A DNA stretch of 64,000 bases, taken from positions 124,001-188,000 of the forward strand of contig JAUZTG010000004.1 of the NCBI GenBank assembly GCA_030734395.1. The letters run 5' to 3'. Positions 1 through 11,693 of the stretch are shown here, piece by piece. The position numbers were made by a program, and so were the translations under genes. This DNA is from Sarocladium kiliense. Lineage: Eukaryota; Ascomycota; Sordariomycetes; Hypocreales; Sarocladiaceae. Position 1 is the stretch's first letter. Every line of letters begins with the position of its first letter. The notes under the pieces are model-generated. The model made no database searches. It saw only the letters and a program-made list of their open reading frames with translations, and was not told where the DNA came from.

Positions 1-639
1 TTTGTGCAAGGTGCATTCAGTTGGGCGATACTACTCTACGGCCTATATCCTCGTAAGCATCAGGTATGTTAGACAAAACCTGGTTGTTTAGAAGTTCCAA
101 CTGCGGCAGAGAGTGGCTAACAATCTTGTCTTAGCATGTTCACTGGCACTGCGCTTGGAGGGAAGATCCTAGAAGTCTCACACAGCCAGTATCGCAACCT
201 GATACTTTTTGCAGTACTCGCATATGTAGCGAGTCTAGTTTCATTGATCTGCGCCAAGTTGGTCTGTTGTGGGCGGGCTAAAATGTGGTCAAAGATGTAG
301 ATGGCGCCAAGGCAGTGGTGGTGTACTACGCCGAAGAAACTGTTTGACAAAGGGCTTGTGCAAAGATAGACAAAAGTATATACCTAGTTCCCTTGACGTG
401 GCCTCGAATAATCACGATGTTCTGCGCTGTAGTTGGGTTCACCTTAGTACAATACCGTAATGAGATCCTCATTGTGATCTTATCCGCGCTACGATCGGAC
501 GACCCGAAAGAAATGCAAGCGCCATGCAAGTTTGATAGAGAGACATCAATTAACTACTCCAAGACCGCGGGATGCCTAAGTGTCAGTTCTTTCATCGCTC
601 TACTTCGAGGAACCTCTGGCGTCCTTAGGAGACAGCAAC
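1..639. other. Left-edge intergenic stretch, no gene seen
   Basis: Short open frames occur here on both strands, but none shows a family motif, splice pattern or consistent coding character. The right part is the presumed 5' flank of the hydrolase gene that starts at 640. Confidence 0.6.
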
Positions 640-1695
640 ATGGCTGCTAACGCGATTCACCTCTTCGACATCGACAACTTTGAGTTCCAGGATGGCTCAC
701 CCGCAGCCCCAGTCAAGCTCGCTTACCTTGACATTAACCCAACAGGCAAGAAGACAGCGCTGGTGATTACATGCTTTCGAGGACGCCTACAATCAACTCT
801 GAACTTCAGCGATGGCGCATTAGAGCATCACCGAGTCATCGTAGCCGCGCTCTTTGGCAATGGCGAGTCTTCAAGCCCTTCGAATATGACAGCCCAGAGA
901 ATTCCTGAAACCTTCGACTACCGAGATTGCGTCCGGGCGCAGTACCAGTTACTTGTCTCTCATCTGAACATCAAAGAGCTTGATGTGGTCCTGGGCTTCT
1001 CCATGGGAGGGCAATGCACATATTATTGGACTCTGATGTATCCTGAAATGGTGCTCAATGCAATCGTCATTTGTTCCTCTGCCCGGACGAGCAAACATAA
1101 TTTCCAGTTTCTCGAGGGGCCGAAAGCAGCGTTGGAAAACTCGCGCGACTATCAGCCGAAGCGAACAAGCAGTGACTCGACCTCGGCAACCAAGAGCGCA
1201 GTCCCAACGCATGGGCTGCGAGCCTTCGGGAAAGCATACTCCGCCTGGTTGACGAGTGCTGAGTGGTTTGAACAAGAAAAGTACAGGACACTGGGATATG
1301 CGACTCTGGGCGACTGGGACAGCGTGGTTGCTGGAACGAGCTATTATTCATGGCACCCGGATGACCTACTGACCAAGATCCGGATGTGGCAGAATGGAAA
1401 TGTTAGCAAGATCTTCCATCCTGAAGAGACAGTGGAGGAAGCGTCACTCGCGAAGACGTTGGCAAAGATCAAGGCGCGGGTTCTACTCATGCCATGCCAG
1501 ACAGATCAGTACTTCCGATGGGAGGCATCAGAGAGGGAGTCTCAACATATGCAGCATGTCACACTTCGGGTGATTCCTTCAATCTGGGGACACATAGCTG
1601 GGCTTGGATCAAATGAGGAGGACAAAGCGTGGATGAACAGTAGGATAGATGAGTTTCTCAATTGTCGCCGAGAAGATCACACAGGACCAGAGTAA
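640..1695 (+). CDS. MetX-like alpha/beta hydrolase (homoserine O-acetyltransferase family)
   Basis: A single-exon protein of 351 residues. The frame is open from 580, but the first ATG is at 640 (MAANAIHLFD), so that start is used. It has the alpha/beta hydrolase nucleophile elbow GFSMGG with the serine near residue 121, a late aspartate in MPCQTDQYF and a final histidine in WGHIAG, which together form a plausible Ser-Asp-His triad. The segment GLRAFGKAYSAW followed by EWF is typical of the fungal MetX-like group. True homoserine acetyltransferases act in methionine synthesis, but many fungal members in metabolic clusters are uncharacterised acyltransferases or hydrolases, and the substrate here cannot be read from sequence. 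It converges on the amidase gene with only 25 bases between the two stop codons. A cytosolic location is likely because no signal peptide or membrane segment is seen. Confidence 0.85.
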   Translation: MAANAIHLFDIDNFEFQDGSPAAPVKLAYLDINPTGKKTALVITCFRGRLQSTLNFSDGALEHHRVIVAALFGNGESSSPSNMTAQRIPETFDYRDCVRAQYQLLVSHLNIKELDVVLGFSMGGQCTYYWTLMYPEMVLNAIVICSSARTSKHNFQFLEGPKAALENSRDYQPKRTSSDSTSATKSAVPTHGLRAFGKAYSAWLTSAEWFEQEKYRTLGYATLGDWDSVVAGTSYYSWHPDDLLTKIRMWQNGNVSKIFHPEETVEEASLAKTLAKIKARVLLMPCQTDQYFRWEASERESQHMQHVTLRVIPSIWGHIAGLGSNEEDKAWMNSRIDEFLNCRREDHTGPE

Positions 1696-1720
1696 CCACT
1701 TGGTAATAGGACATCTGTCT

Positions 1721-3472
1721 TCAACCATCGATCAGTTCTCTTCCATACTCAAAGATTGCTGCCGCCTTGATCACCTCGTCATCCTTCCATCGCCGGCCGA
1801 TGATCTGCATACCAATAGGCAACTTCACTTCAGGATTCCCGGCATCTATGCCAAAGCCACACGGCACACTCATGGCAGGATGACCAGTGACATTGAATGG
1901 ACACGTGTTGCTGATCGCCCCAACTCCCACTCCGAGTCGCTCCAGGATTGAAGTTTTCTTTCCGTCAACCTTTGCTTCCTTGGGATGCGGCATAGCAACA
2001 GTTGGGGCGCAGGGCGTGACCAAGACATCCACTTCTTCCAAAGCAGTATCATAAGCTGCACGCAGCTCGAAGACTTTGCGATGTGCTTTAGCCTCTAAAC
2101 CAGGCCGTGCTATGTTTCTCGACAGCAACTCGCTCAGCATAATGTTGAAGACCGCAGGGTTGTTGGCAGTGAGTGTGTCAAATGTCTCCTGCGATGGCGG
2201 CCATTGGATACGTGCATGGGAAGGCAAGTAGCTGAGGTGGCCTGAAGGATTGCCCTGACACAGATGTGATGACATTGAAGGCCGTGTCGCAGCAGTCCAG
2301 ATGACAGGACCTTGTAGATGCATCGGGACTGTGACTTCAACTACTGTAGCTCCAGCAGCTTCGAAGTGTTTCTTAGCAGCTTGAAGGACGGTATCTCTGA
2401 CTTGTTCGGAAAGCCCTGTGACTGTGAAGGACTCCTTCAGCAGGCCAACTCTGAAGGCTCGGTCGCTGGTTGAACGGGACGAGGCTTCTTTTCGAGCCGC
2501 TTTCAGCAATTGAAGGTAAGGCTTGACTTGACCACGAAGTGGTGTCTCGGGACTCATGCGAGCATCAAAGCCATCGTAGCCGGCCATCACCTCCAACAAG
2601 GTCGCGATATCCTCCAGATTACTAGCCAATGGCCCGATGTGGTTGATCATTGGTGTCATTGAGCCAGCGCCAGTGTAAGGAACGAGCCCGAAGGTAGGTT
2701 TCAGTCCATAAATACCCGAGTAGCATGCAGGATTGCGCACCGATCCTCCTTGATCGGTTCCGATCGCCAACTCCACCGTCTCACCCCAATTTCCAGCTTT
2801 CCCAGCCTTCTTAAGTGCATGCGAGGCCACAAGAACGGCGGAGCCGCTACTGCTTCCGCCTGACGTGTAACCATGAAGATGAGGGTTGTGCACGGGACCA
2901 CTCGCTGAGGTGAAGGACAGCGGCGAGGCACAGAAGCTTTCACAGGTTGAGGTTCCTTGAATGATACCACCAGCTTCGATGATTCCAGAAACAACAGAAG
3001 CGTTGAGTGTAGAGACAGGATAGGTAGCGTCGGGAAAGAGTGACGCTGGAATACCCATGGTCATTGGGAGCCCTTGCACTGAGACATTGTCCTTGATGGC
3101 AATCGTACGCCCGGTAAGGAGCCCATGTTCCGCGGAATCAAGCGACAGCTTCGCCGAATGGGGGCTGCACCTGTGGCTCCAGGCATTGCGCGGATTATCA
3201 TCCAAGGTTGGGCGCCAATACGTGATCGGCCGATGTGACGCGTCCACCTGGAGTGCTCGTGGTACACAGTCGGGGGCTCTGTCAATTTCGTTGAGAACGG
3301 CCTCATATGATCTCAGAATTGTCAGATAGTCCTGAGCGTCTCCATCCTCGATGCATGAGATATTGAGGTGGCTGGCTAAGTCGCGGAGATGTTCCAGCGT
3401 GATCTTGGACCTACGGTAAGAGATTAGCACGTTTACTTGCAGGGAGGGAGTAGGGCACCAACTCTGCTCCAT
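1721..3472 (-). CDS. Amidase (amidase-signature family)
   Basis: An uninterrupted 583-residue reading frame. The amidase-signature Ser-cisSer-Lys triad is visible: lysine in TIAIKDN near residue 127, the glycine-serine stretch GYTSGGSSSGSA near 201-212, and the nucleophile serine in GTDQGGSVRNPA near residue 244. Length and order match fungal acetamidase-like and general amidases, which hydrolyse an amide to a carboxylic acid and ammonia. The first 20 residues are uncertain. A 26-base GT-AG stretch near the N-terminus is too short to be an intron and would break the frame, so the simple ATG at 3472 was kept. In context it sits next to an SDR and a CYP504-like P450, so it may release an aryl acid from its amide (inference). 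No signal peptide is seen. Confidence 0.88.
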   Translation of the reverse strand: MEQSWCPTPSLQVNVLISYRRSKITLEHLRDLASHLNISCIEDGDAQDYLTILRSYEAVLNEIDRAPDCVPRALQVDASHRPITYWRPTLDDNPRNAWSHRCSPHSAKLSLDSAEHGLLTGRTIAIKDNVSVQGLPMTMGIPASLFPDATYPVSTLNASVVSGIIEAGGIIQGTSTCESFCASPLSFTSASGPVHNPHLHGYTSGGSSSGSAVLVASHALKKAGKAGNWGETVELAIGTDQGGSVRNPACYSGIYGLKPTFGLVPYTGAGSMTPMINHIGPLASNLEDIATLLEVMAGYDGFDARMSPETPLRGQVKPYLQLLKAARKEASSRSTSDRAFRVGLLKESFTVTGLSEQVRDTVLQAAKKHFEAAGATVVEVTVPMHLQGPVIWTAATRPSMSSHLCQGNPSGHLSYLPSHARIQWPPSQETFDTLTANNPAVFNIMLSELLSRNIARPGLEAKAHRKVFELRAAYDTALEEVDVLVTPCAPTVAMPHPKEAKVDGKKTSILERLGVGVGAISNTCPFNVTGHPAMSVPCGFGIDAGNPEVKLPIGMQIIGRRWKDDEVIKAAAIFEYGRELIDG

Positions 3473-3774
3473 CAGAAATAGTTACGATGGACATACTGGA
3501 GTTCAAGAGGCTATGAGCCAAAGTGAAAGCTATGGTGCGGTCGTTGGAGAGGTAGCCTAGAGACCTTGACATGACATTGCAATCTGCCTAAAAAGGCGTC
3601 GAGTGATGATAGCGCTATGTCGGCCAAGCCGATCGGCATCATGAATTGCCCATGGCAGGAACAGTGAGAAGCAAGACAGTCAAAGCAGGTCAAGACATAG
3701 ACAGAAGATGAACTAATGTTACTTCACAGTATCTTATGCAAATGTATTTCATGTATATCACTACGCAACCTCTC
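3473..3774. other. Intergenic stretch between amidase and SDR genes
   Basis: About 300 bases holding the presumed amidase promoter and the 3' end of the upstream SDR gene. No further gene or clear element was seen. Confidence 0.6.
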
Positions 3775-4929
3775 TCATTCCTGACCATTAGCTAGCAAGA
3801 TACGCCCACCATCCAAACAGAGGTTTACACCGTCCACATAGGCCTATGTACAATACCGAGTCAGCTGATAGCAATGGGACTGATTGTAGATAGAAGACTT
3901 ACCCCGGCTCGACTGACAAGATACAGGATAGTCCCCACGAGATCCTCCTCACAGCCGGCCCTTTTGGCTGGAACTTTGTCGAACAGGTTGCTGAAGATGT
4001 TGCCAGCCTTTCCTACAGGATTCATGTTGCTTGGCACAACTATCGAGATTAACTGTTAGTACTTCGGCGACTATAAACCTTCAAAGTTGGCATTGTGGAC
4101 TTACAACCAGGGTTGACTCCAACTACGCGGACATAGAAGCGACTGAACTTTGCCGCCAGCAACTTCACCAGATGGTCTGTTGCTGCCTTGCTGGTGGCAT
4201 AGCTCGTCAAATCAACATTTGTCGCATTGTGCATACTGGCACAGGAGCTCATCATGAGGACGACACCTCTGCCTTCACTCTTGCCCAGTCGGCCGTATCC
4301 CAGATCCAGGTTGGCGGCCGCTTCGAGCAGCGGCAGAAAAGCAACGGACAAGAAATAGTGAGCGGTGGTGTTGACCTTGAAGGTGTCAACCCAATCACTT
4401 TCCGGCGAAGACCACATGGAAGCTTGGAGCTCAGAGAGGGGGGCCTGTAACACATTGCATGCTTTGGGGGGATCTCGTCTGATGCCGGCGTTGGAGATGA
4501 GCATGTCAATGTGGCCCTCCTTTGCTGCAACGTAGGCAGACAACCTTTCTATGGCACTCTTGTCGGATACATCGCATGTGATACTGGGAAGTCATATTGT
4601 CAGGCTATGGCAACGTGGATCTGTAGGTGAAGTGTCACGTACGCATGGGCCGTGCCGCCTGTTTCTGATCCCAGCGTGTTCAGCGCCTGCACCTGTTTAT
4701 CAAACGAACCAAGAGCAACGACATAAACTCTCGCACCATTGGCAACAAGTCCCTGTGCATGAGTCAATAGCAAATTCTCAAAACCCATTGTCCGAGGTCA
4801 GATTCTGTCCGAACGCTGAACGTTTCAACATACTCTGCAGATCATGTAGCCAATGCCGCTACTGCCTCCCGTTACCACGGCCACGAAGCCCTTCACCGAG
4901 AACAGGCTGTGCGATTGCAACTGTGACAT
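3775..4929 (-). CDS. Short-chain dehydrogenase/reductase, five exons
   Basis: Splicing gives exons 4929-4834, 4752-4643, 4583-4105, 4039-3903 and 3843-3775, an open frame of 296 residues. The classical SDR features are in order: cofactor loop VTGGSSGIG near residues 19-27, the structural NAG in LISNAGIRR, and the catalytic YATSK motif with an upstream serine in LMMSSCASM. The end reads AYVDGVNLCLDGGR, the usual SDR C-terminal pattern. All four introns have consensus donors (GTATGT, GTACGT, GTAAGT twice). It should be a soluble NAD(P)-dependent oxidoreductase acting on an alcohol or ketone; the substrate is unknown. It lies in the same orientation as the P450 gene upstream and the amidase downstream, which fits co-regulation in one metabolic block (inference). 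Confidence 0.88.
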
Positions 4930-5321
4930 TTTGGTTTTTTTGTTCGAGTTGTTCAGGTGAGTGCTATGCGCCCAGCTCAGCTGTGATACCCAGTGCATGG
5001 GAATGGCCGCCTAAACTCGTCGGACATGCGATCGGGCTGGCCGACACTTCCTCCACATCCTGCGATCCAGGTGCGGCCATATCTTCACAAGTTCTTATCA
5101 TTGGTCACACTACGATAGGGAGCACTCCATGTGAGTTCGGCATCGCCAATCGTCCATACGAGCACGGAGGGTGAGTCAATCGCGACTGCGGGCACATTCC
5201 GGGCAGCCAGTCTATTGACACCTCAACTCTATCGGAGGGACATTTGTTTAGCACATTCTCGATTTTCATGCTACCTGTCCTGCCATATGTTTCAGTCCTA
5301 AAGATAATGCAGCACTCCTCT
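4930..5321. other. Intergenic stretch, SDR promoter side
   Basis: About 390 bases between the SDR start and the P450 stop, with a T-rich tract next to the SDR start. No gene or recognised binding-site cluster is seen. Confidence 0.55.
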
Positions 5322-7102
5322 TCACTCCTTGTAATGCTCTCTTGTCCTCTCCTCAGCAGCATCCATGCACTCATCCATCATGCCGGGATCCCTGGGAACC
5401 AGCTTGACCTTGAATTCCCGAGGAATGGCTACCAGCGCAGTCTTGAACTGGTTGTATTCCACATAATCGGTGTTTGGAGGGTACTCCTCGCTGGCCACAA
5501 TCTTGTACGAGGCGAGAATGCGCACAAGTGCTGAGTACAGCAACCTGGAAGCGATGAACTGGCCAGAACAAGCACGCGAGCCTGTGCCAAAACTCAAATG
5601 GGCCAAGCCGTTGGCATCAGTTTCGGTTGGAGGATCCAGAGACTTGAGCCATCGCTCAGGGTCAAATTTGCCGCCGTCTGGGCCGAAGTGATCAACGTCT
5701 ATACGTTTGTCAGAATACGAGATTCGTTCCGTTTCTGTATTTACTACGAGGGAGATACACACCGTGATTGCCAGCCTGGGCGTTGATCAGAATCATGGTC
5801 TTAGCGGGAATGACAGCGCCGTCCCAGTTGATGTCCGTCACCGTCTTCCGAGGCAAGCTCATGGAGCTAACCGTGTAATACCGACCAGCCTCCTTGACGA
5901 TCGCATTAATGTAAGGGATCTTCTCTTCCTTGATGCAAGACGTCCAGGCATCGCGCATGTTAGGATAGTGCCTTTTGATGTCCTCGTAGGCGCGATCTTG
6001 CCAGGCTTGACCCTCTTTTGTAGAGAGCGAGCCAATGCAGGAAGTCAAAGTTCCGGGAATCGTCTCAAAGCCTCCAGATACTAAAGACAAGCAGATTGAA
6101 GAGACTTCAACACCGCTGAGCTTTGTTTCCTCATCCTTCAGAATGGCGGCTGAGATGCAAGGCTTGTCGGTGCCTTTCTTGATCATTTCGCGGACCTTGT
6201 TGAGAAGAAGATCGAGGTATGCATCTCGACGGTCGCGCAGCTCCTTGGAACGAGCATTCTTCTCGTTGTTAGGGAAGTAGCGCATGATGGGGATATAATC
6301 CTGGTAATTCTCAGATGCACTGCGAAGCAAGGAGATGGCTGAGCCGACGTGCAGAATTTCTCTGAGCAGGTCGTCGTAAACGGCATCCATTCGAATACCG
6401 TAGCAGAGAGTCAAGGTCGTGTTGAGAGCGAACCTCTGGATATAGGGCCTTACATCGACATCAATCTGACCATTGCCGCTATCTTTCTTCATGTCCCGGA
6501 GGATGCAGTAGCTCTCCAGGTCGAACATGGGATAGTAGCTCTTCAATGCAGGACGACCAAGGGCGGTGCCAGCAGCCTTCCGCTTCTTCTTGCAAGATTC
6601 ATCCCATGGTGATGAGCCGATAGTAAAGCCCTGGGTGCTGCTAATCACGCCGTGGAACGTGTAGAGCTTGGGCCGATCAATGACAGCATTTTGGTTGCCG
6701 AGGAGCATCTTCTTGCAGTCATCAAATGAGTTGACAACTACTGCGCGCGTGTTTCCAAGTTTGATCTGGAAGACAGAGTGTTTGTACTGGCGCCACCACT
6801 TTTCGCAAGTACTTGCGTGATCTTCACCAAGCTTCAGAAGGTGGCCGAACACCGGGACAGCCCCAGGGATCTCCGGGATGCCCTTGATATGGGGCACATC
6901 TGTCGCGTACATGACCTTGAATGAGGTTAGACCTGTGAGATTGATGGTGAGGCTGCTATTCCAAGAAACTCACATTGTACAAGATGTAAGTCACAGCGAC
7001 AACCAAAAGGGCTGTGATCACCGAGCCGGCATGTTCTTGCTCGCGCAGAAGACGCCATTGCTGCTCGAGCTGATCAAACGAGCTTGAAGAAAGGGACGAC
7101 AT
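5322..7102 (-). CDS. Cytochrome P450, CYP504-like (phenylacetate hydroxylase type)
   Basis: Exons 7102-6974, 6915-5763 and 5698-5322 give 552 residues. The first exon carries a membrane anchor (VITALLVVAVTYILY). Conserved P450 elements follow: an I-helix segment SGGFETIPG, the K-helix ExxR in KEAGRYY, a PERW meander (DPERWL), and the heme loop FGTGSRACSG with the cysteine ligand. The N-terminal text IPEIPGAVPVFGHLL and the I-helix region resemble the CYP504 family, whose known members hydroxylate phenylacetate (2-position) or 3-hydroxyphenylacetate on the way to homogentisate. Family assignment is from memory of sequence character, not a search. It should be bound to the endoplasmic reticulum and need a P450 reductase. 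It is divergent from the SDR at 7501, sharing a 398-base promoter. Confidence 0.87.
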
Positions 7103-7500
7103 GGTGAGTGAAAATCCTTGGGTGTTTGAACTCAGATAAGTTTGGCCAGTGAGGCGGTTGACGAAGAGTCCAAATAGAACTACATGGGCGACCACACATG
7201 CTACATTGTAACTTCTCTTTCCCTCCTTTATCCTGCTCTTTGCTTGAACTTCCCACCAGGAAGTCTAAGTTTCCCAAAACAGGCAAGTCTAGTGACTTGT
7301 CGGAGCATCCGACAGATTGCTGATCGTCCTCGTGAGCTCCACAATGTTGGTTGTGGAGGTGTGGTCCTTATCAGTACAGATGTACAAGCGCGCCCTCCGC
7401 TGTCGGACGTGCCTCCATCAAAGGTGCATTAAGTACTCACCAGCATACTGAAACGGCGAGATCGAGTCGGACCACGGTACACGGGTCCCTGAAGTCAAAC
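7103..7500. promoter_or_regulatory. Divergent promoter between CYP504-like P450 and SDR
   Basis: The two start codons face away from each other across 398 bases, so this stretch must hold both promoters. No convincing TATA box or paired CGG/CCG zinc-cluster site stands out by eye. Confidence 0.5.
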
Positions 7501-8427
7501 ATGTCTACCAGCCCAGTAGTCCTTGTCACGGCTGGCTCCGCGGGGCTAGGGCGAGCCGCCGTCCAGCTATTTGCCGCCCAAGGCTACAGGGTGGTCTTCA
7601 ACTATAGCGCCAACAAGGATCGAGCTGAGGAGCTTCTTGCCGAGCTGAAGACAACTGGTGCAGGCGATCATATTGCTATACAGGCTGATCTGTCCCTTCG
7701 TTCCGAGGTCGACCGTCTTGTGAGCGAGACACATCAAGCCACTGGTCGCATTGATGTCATCTTCTCGAACGTTGGTTGGTCTCATTTCAGGGACCCGACT
7801 CGTCTCGATGACAATGTGTTCGACGAGGATTGGGACAAGGCGTATACAATGAACGTGAAGACTCACCTCTGGTTGCTTCGGGCAGCTGAGCCGTACCTCG
7901 CAGAGGCAGAGGGCGCGTTCATCTCTACTGCTTCTGTGGCGGGTGTCAGTGGTTTTGGCAGCGCACTGGTAAGATCCTGTCTATTCTCACTCGAAGGTCT
8001 GGATAGCTGATATTGGCTTTCTAAGTCTTATGGTGCATCTAAAGCAGCCCAGATTCACATGATGAAGGGCTTGGCTAGCATGGTTGGCCCAAAAATTCGG
8101 GTAAATACAATCTCACCAGGTTTGCTTGAGACTGTAAGTTCTTCTTCCATCCATGACCTCCAACTGTAAGTAGAAAGGTGACCTGATATTCTTGACTACT
8201 AGGAATGGGCCCTCCGCTTCACTGAAGAGCAAAAGGCAAAGCATAAGGCTCAAACAAGACTCAAACGATTCGTGCGAGTCGAGGTAATACAGTTCTGATC
8301 CCATGTAGCCAAGAACGTATTGCTAAGAATCACTTCATAGGATGCTGCCGAGCAGGTGCTCAGCCTGGCGAGAAACAAGAGTATCACGGGCATCAATGTT
8401 GTCATAGATGCAGGCTTCGTTCCCTAG
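7501..8427 (+). CDS. Short-chain dehydrogenase/reductase, four exons
   Basis: Exons 7501-7968, 8026-8133, 8203-8283 and 8341-8427 encode 247 residues, the usual size of a classical SDR. Visible are the cofactor loop VTAGSAGLG near residues 9-17, the structural motif in place of NNAG (SNVGWS), a catalytic serine in ISTASVAG, the YGASK active site split by the first intron, and the ending ITGINVVIDAGF. The frame is also open upstream of 7501, but the ATG there starts the family homology (MSTSPVVLVTAG). It is an NAD(P)-dependent oxidoreductase of unknown substrate. It is only distantly similar to the other SDR at 3775-4929, so the pair is unlikely to be a recent duplication. It shares a promoter region with the P450 gene. 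Confidence 0.88.
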
Positions 8428-9071
8428 ATGGGGACAGCCGGCCCTTGGACTCAGGGGTTGTAGTATGCTAAAAATAGACAATTGACTCTCTATGACGATA
8501 GCATTGGGGAGATGTTCACATAATGTTATCTGTCATAATGCAAGTAGAATCCCGGGTGTTCTCGAGTCAGCTATTACCTACAGATACGTCCTTCGCACGG
8601 CACCTCAATGCTTGTCCGCAGGTTCTGCTACCACTCAAGGTCTTACCTCATTGAGGGCCCAGCGATTGGATTTCGGTGGCGGATGGACCAGTCGAAGCAT
8701 GTCCTCTTTCTGAGCTATCGTCGCACTGTCCGACAGAACCTGGCTGGCGTGTAAGCCAGGTTCATTCTTTGGATTTTCTGGTCAGTGACGGAAAGGGGCC
8801 AAGGCCAGGATTCTGACCAGTACCTCCTTCTTACGAATCTATGCCTCATCTTTGAGTAAGGCCGTCCTAGCTCCAGGTGACTTCCTCAATCGTTTACGAA
8901 TCAACTGTGGCTATACGAATGAGAGTGCCATCATGTGTTCACATAATATGTGCCAAATAATCATAATCAAGTCTCTCGTTGGAATCAACGGAATATTTAC
9001 TCTTTCGTCTGCTACAGCTTGAAAAGGTCAGATTTTCAGCATTGCTCGCCTCCCGCACGTATCAGGCCTGC
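8428..9071. other. Intergenic stretch between convergent SDR and permease genes
   Basis: About 640 bases, the 3' flanks of two convergent genes. The short open frames here show no motif or splice logic. Nothing further is recognised. Confidence 0.6.
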
Positions 9072-10923
9072 CTATTCAAAGACCTTGCCGAAGATCCTGG
9101 CCACTTTACCCTTGGGTCGTGGCACATAGAGAAGCTCGTAGTTGTCGATCTCCTCTTTAAGACCACCAAGGCTGATATCTGCGTTGCCTGGCCTGACATA
9201 AGTACTCTTGCGAAAGATCTTCCAAAAGAGGAATGCGACAATGAAGAAACCAATCATGCCATAATCGAAGAAGAACCACATGACGCTCCAGCCGCCATCC
9301 ATGAACAGGGTGTACCCAGAAGCCAACATCATGAATGTGGTGCCGAACATAGCAACGTAAGATGTGTAAGGCTGTAGGCGGCCCTTATACGGCAGTGTGT
9401 CTCGGGAAATTCCTTGCTTCTTTAGGGCAGAGAAGAAGTGTCGGTAGGTGATGGCAGTGCATAGATAATTGATGAGCTGACAGCAAGTGACGAGATAGAT
9501 CAGATAGTTCATCACTTCAACGGAAGATCGGTCTGATTGCAGGAACGCGAGGAGTGTGAACAACAGGCTGAAAAGCAGCGCATAGATTGGCACTCCAGCG
9601 TTGGTGCACTTCGAAAAGATCTTGGGCGCATGACCCTTCAAGGCCATGCCATGAAGGGTTCGCGTCGCCGAGAAGAGGAGACCGTTGCCAGCGCTAATGA
9701 TGGATGTCATGATCAGTGCATTGACAATGTCAGGCAGTACACCGATCTGTAGTCGTTGCATAGAAATGATATAGGGCCTGAACTGATCGTTAGCCAGGAT
9801 TCAGGGCGCTCGGGAGATGGGGGGTTTCGTACGAAGCGGCACCAGTACCGGAACCTGACTGCTCGCCTCCAAGAATGGCATTGAGAGTCGGATCATTATA
9901 GGGGATGACGATGCCCATACAGAATGCAGATCCCACGAAGAAGACAAGAATTCTCCAGACAAAGGCCCGAAAAGCAGGGGGTAAAATCGTTCGCGGCCGT
10001 TCGGTTTCAGCAGCCACCATGGAGATGTACTCAGGGCCACAAACACTAGATCATATTAGCAATCTCTTCTCATAGAAGGCGAGTCAAGGATACTCACGAG
10101 AAACTCGCTTGGTACATGCACGAGATGATGCCCAAGAACCTTCCGAGATCTCCCGGTGCAAGGTGAGAGACGAAAGCGCCAGGTTCTTTCCAGTACCTGA
10201 AGCCATATCTGTCGCCCAAAGGGTTTCCTCCAACCATCGTGATGAAAGTGTAGGCAAAGAGACCCAGCATCAAGAAGACCTTGAAAATGGACAGGTAGAA
10301 CTCCGATATGCCGAAGTATCGCACAGTGATGATGTTCAACAAAGTGTAGAGCACAATCATAGCAACAATGATGGCTTCCACAGGAACCTTGTCCGTCCAG
10401 AAGGTCATCATGATGTTCAGAGCCACAATTTCAAAGGGAACAAGGAAAGCCATGTTGAGGAAGAAGTTCCAAGCCATGGCAAAACCCAGAGCTTCATCTA
10501 CCCACTCGCCTCCGAAGCGGATGAAGGGCGAAGGCACAGGCACGTAAGTGACCATTTCGGCGAAGCATTCGTTGACACACCACATGATGGTGCCCCAGAT
10601 GAGGAAAGCGATGAAGAGTCCTGCTGGCCCGCCTTTCGGCAGAGCGGAACCCATTTGCACGTAGAGAGCTTGTGGAGAGTCAGTAACAACGTAAATCGAC
10701 AGTGTCCCTCGCGCGGCTCCGTGAACGTACAGGTGCCAATCGCTCCTCCTATGGCGAATAATTGGACTTCTTTGCCGCGCAGCTTCCGGTGCAAGGCCTG
10801 CGATCCAGCTGTCACATCTGGCTGGCCGCTAATGTCTACAAATTCGCCATTGTCCTGCGAGTTTGTCTGAGACGCGGAAGAGTCCGCCGGCGGGCCCTTC
10901 TCTGGGAATTGAGATGCCGACAT
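9072..10923 (-). CDS. Amino-acid permease (APC superfamily)
   Basis: Exons 10923-10731, 10668-10098, 10045-9833 and 9777-9072 give 560 residues with about twelve hydrophobic segments. The fungal amino-acid permease hallmark HRKLRGKEVQLFAIGGAIGT lies near residue 45, followed by PKGGPAGL in the next exon and GTGAASPYIISM near residue 325. The start at 10923 gives a 45-residue soluble N-terminal tail, usual in this family. It is a proton-coupled plasma-membrane importer of amino acids or related amines. Its place within a block of amidase, oxidoreductases and P450s suggests a dedicated importer for the pathway substrate, but that is inference. Substrate range cannot be read from the sequence. 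Confidence 0.9.
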
Positions 10924-11693
10924 GGCTGATGTCGTTTGATATAATTGTGGTACAAGTCAAAGGAGGGGTTTACAAGAGACACGATTGTTCTAGAAGAGGT
11001 GACCAGCAGAGGTCAAACCGGGATGCGATTGCGAGGGCTCGGCCTGCATTATGTGCTTTCCGCCTGGCCACGATTCCCTGTCTTCAGTGAAGTATATCAA
11101 GATGTCCCCTGTACGTTCCATGGCATTGCTAGCAAGGCGTGCCAGATAAGGTGTAGCCAACTATCTGGGGTGTGGGTGGTAAGCGGTATACCTACACGAT
11201 AAGAAGGCGTAAGTCATGTTGATGCGTAGATAACCCCACTGTCGGATGGTCCATCTCGGCAATCCGACACGTAGTGGTCGAGTTTCGGGTGACCCGACGA
11301 TTTTCACGGTGCATGAGGGTCACGTCGTGGGCCTGGCTGACGGAGACAGCGCCCCTGATTCGAGAAGTGCGAAGTGTAATACGATCTATTGTGCGCCACG
11401 CGCCTCGAGTCAAGTATGAGCTGGCTGCAATTCACTACTTCGCATAGCTGCTAATTAAGTCTGATATGGCAGTTGATAGGACGTAGATATTCGACGTCTA
11501 TAGCAGAACTGACTTTCGCTAGGGTCAATGATGTGTGCCCGTGTCGAGAGATAGAGCGAGCATTTCCGCCTCTTGCTTGGATCACGAGATCGCCTCGGAC
11601 GTGCTGATGAGATTGAAACCCCGGTTACAGTTTCAGGTCAATTAAACTTTGTGAAGTACAGTATGCCGTTTACTTCCCCATCCCGTGTGCTTA
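10924..11693. other. Intergenic stretch upstream of permease
   Basis: About 770 bases holding the permease promoter and the 3' flank of the aldolase gene. No gene, tRNA or repeat is recognised. Confidence 0.6.

Noticed and set aside
3395..3425. Possible intron near the start of the first amidase
   Set aside because: The GT-AG stretch is only 26 bases, too short to splice, and its removal breaks the frame.
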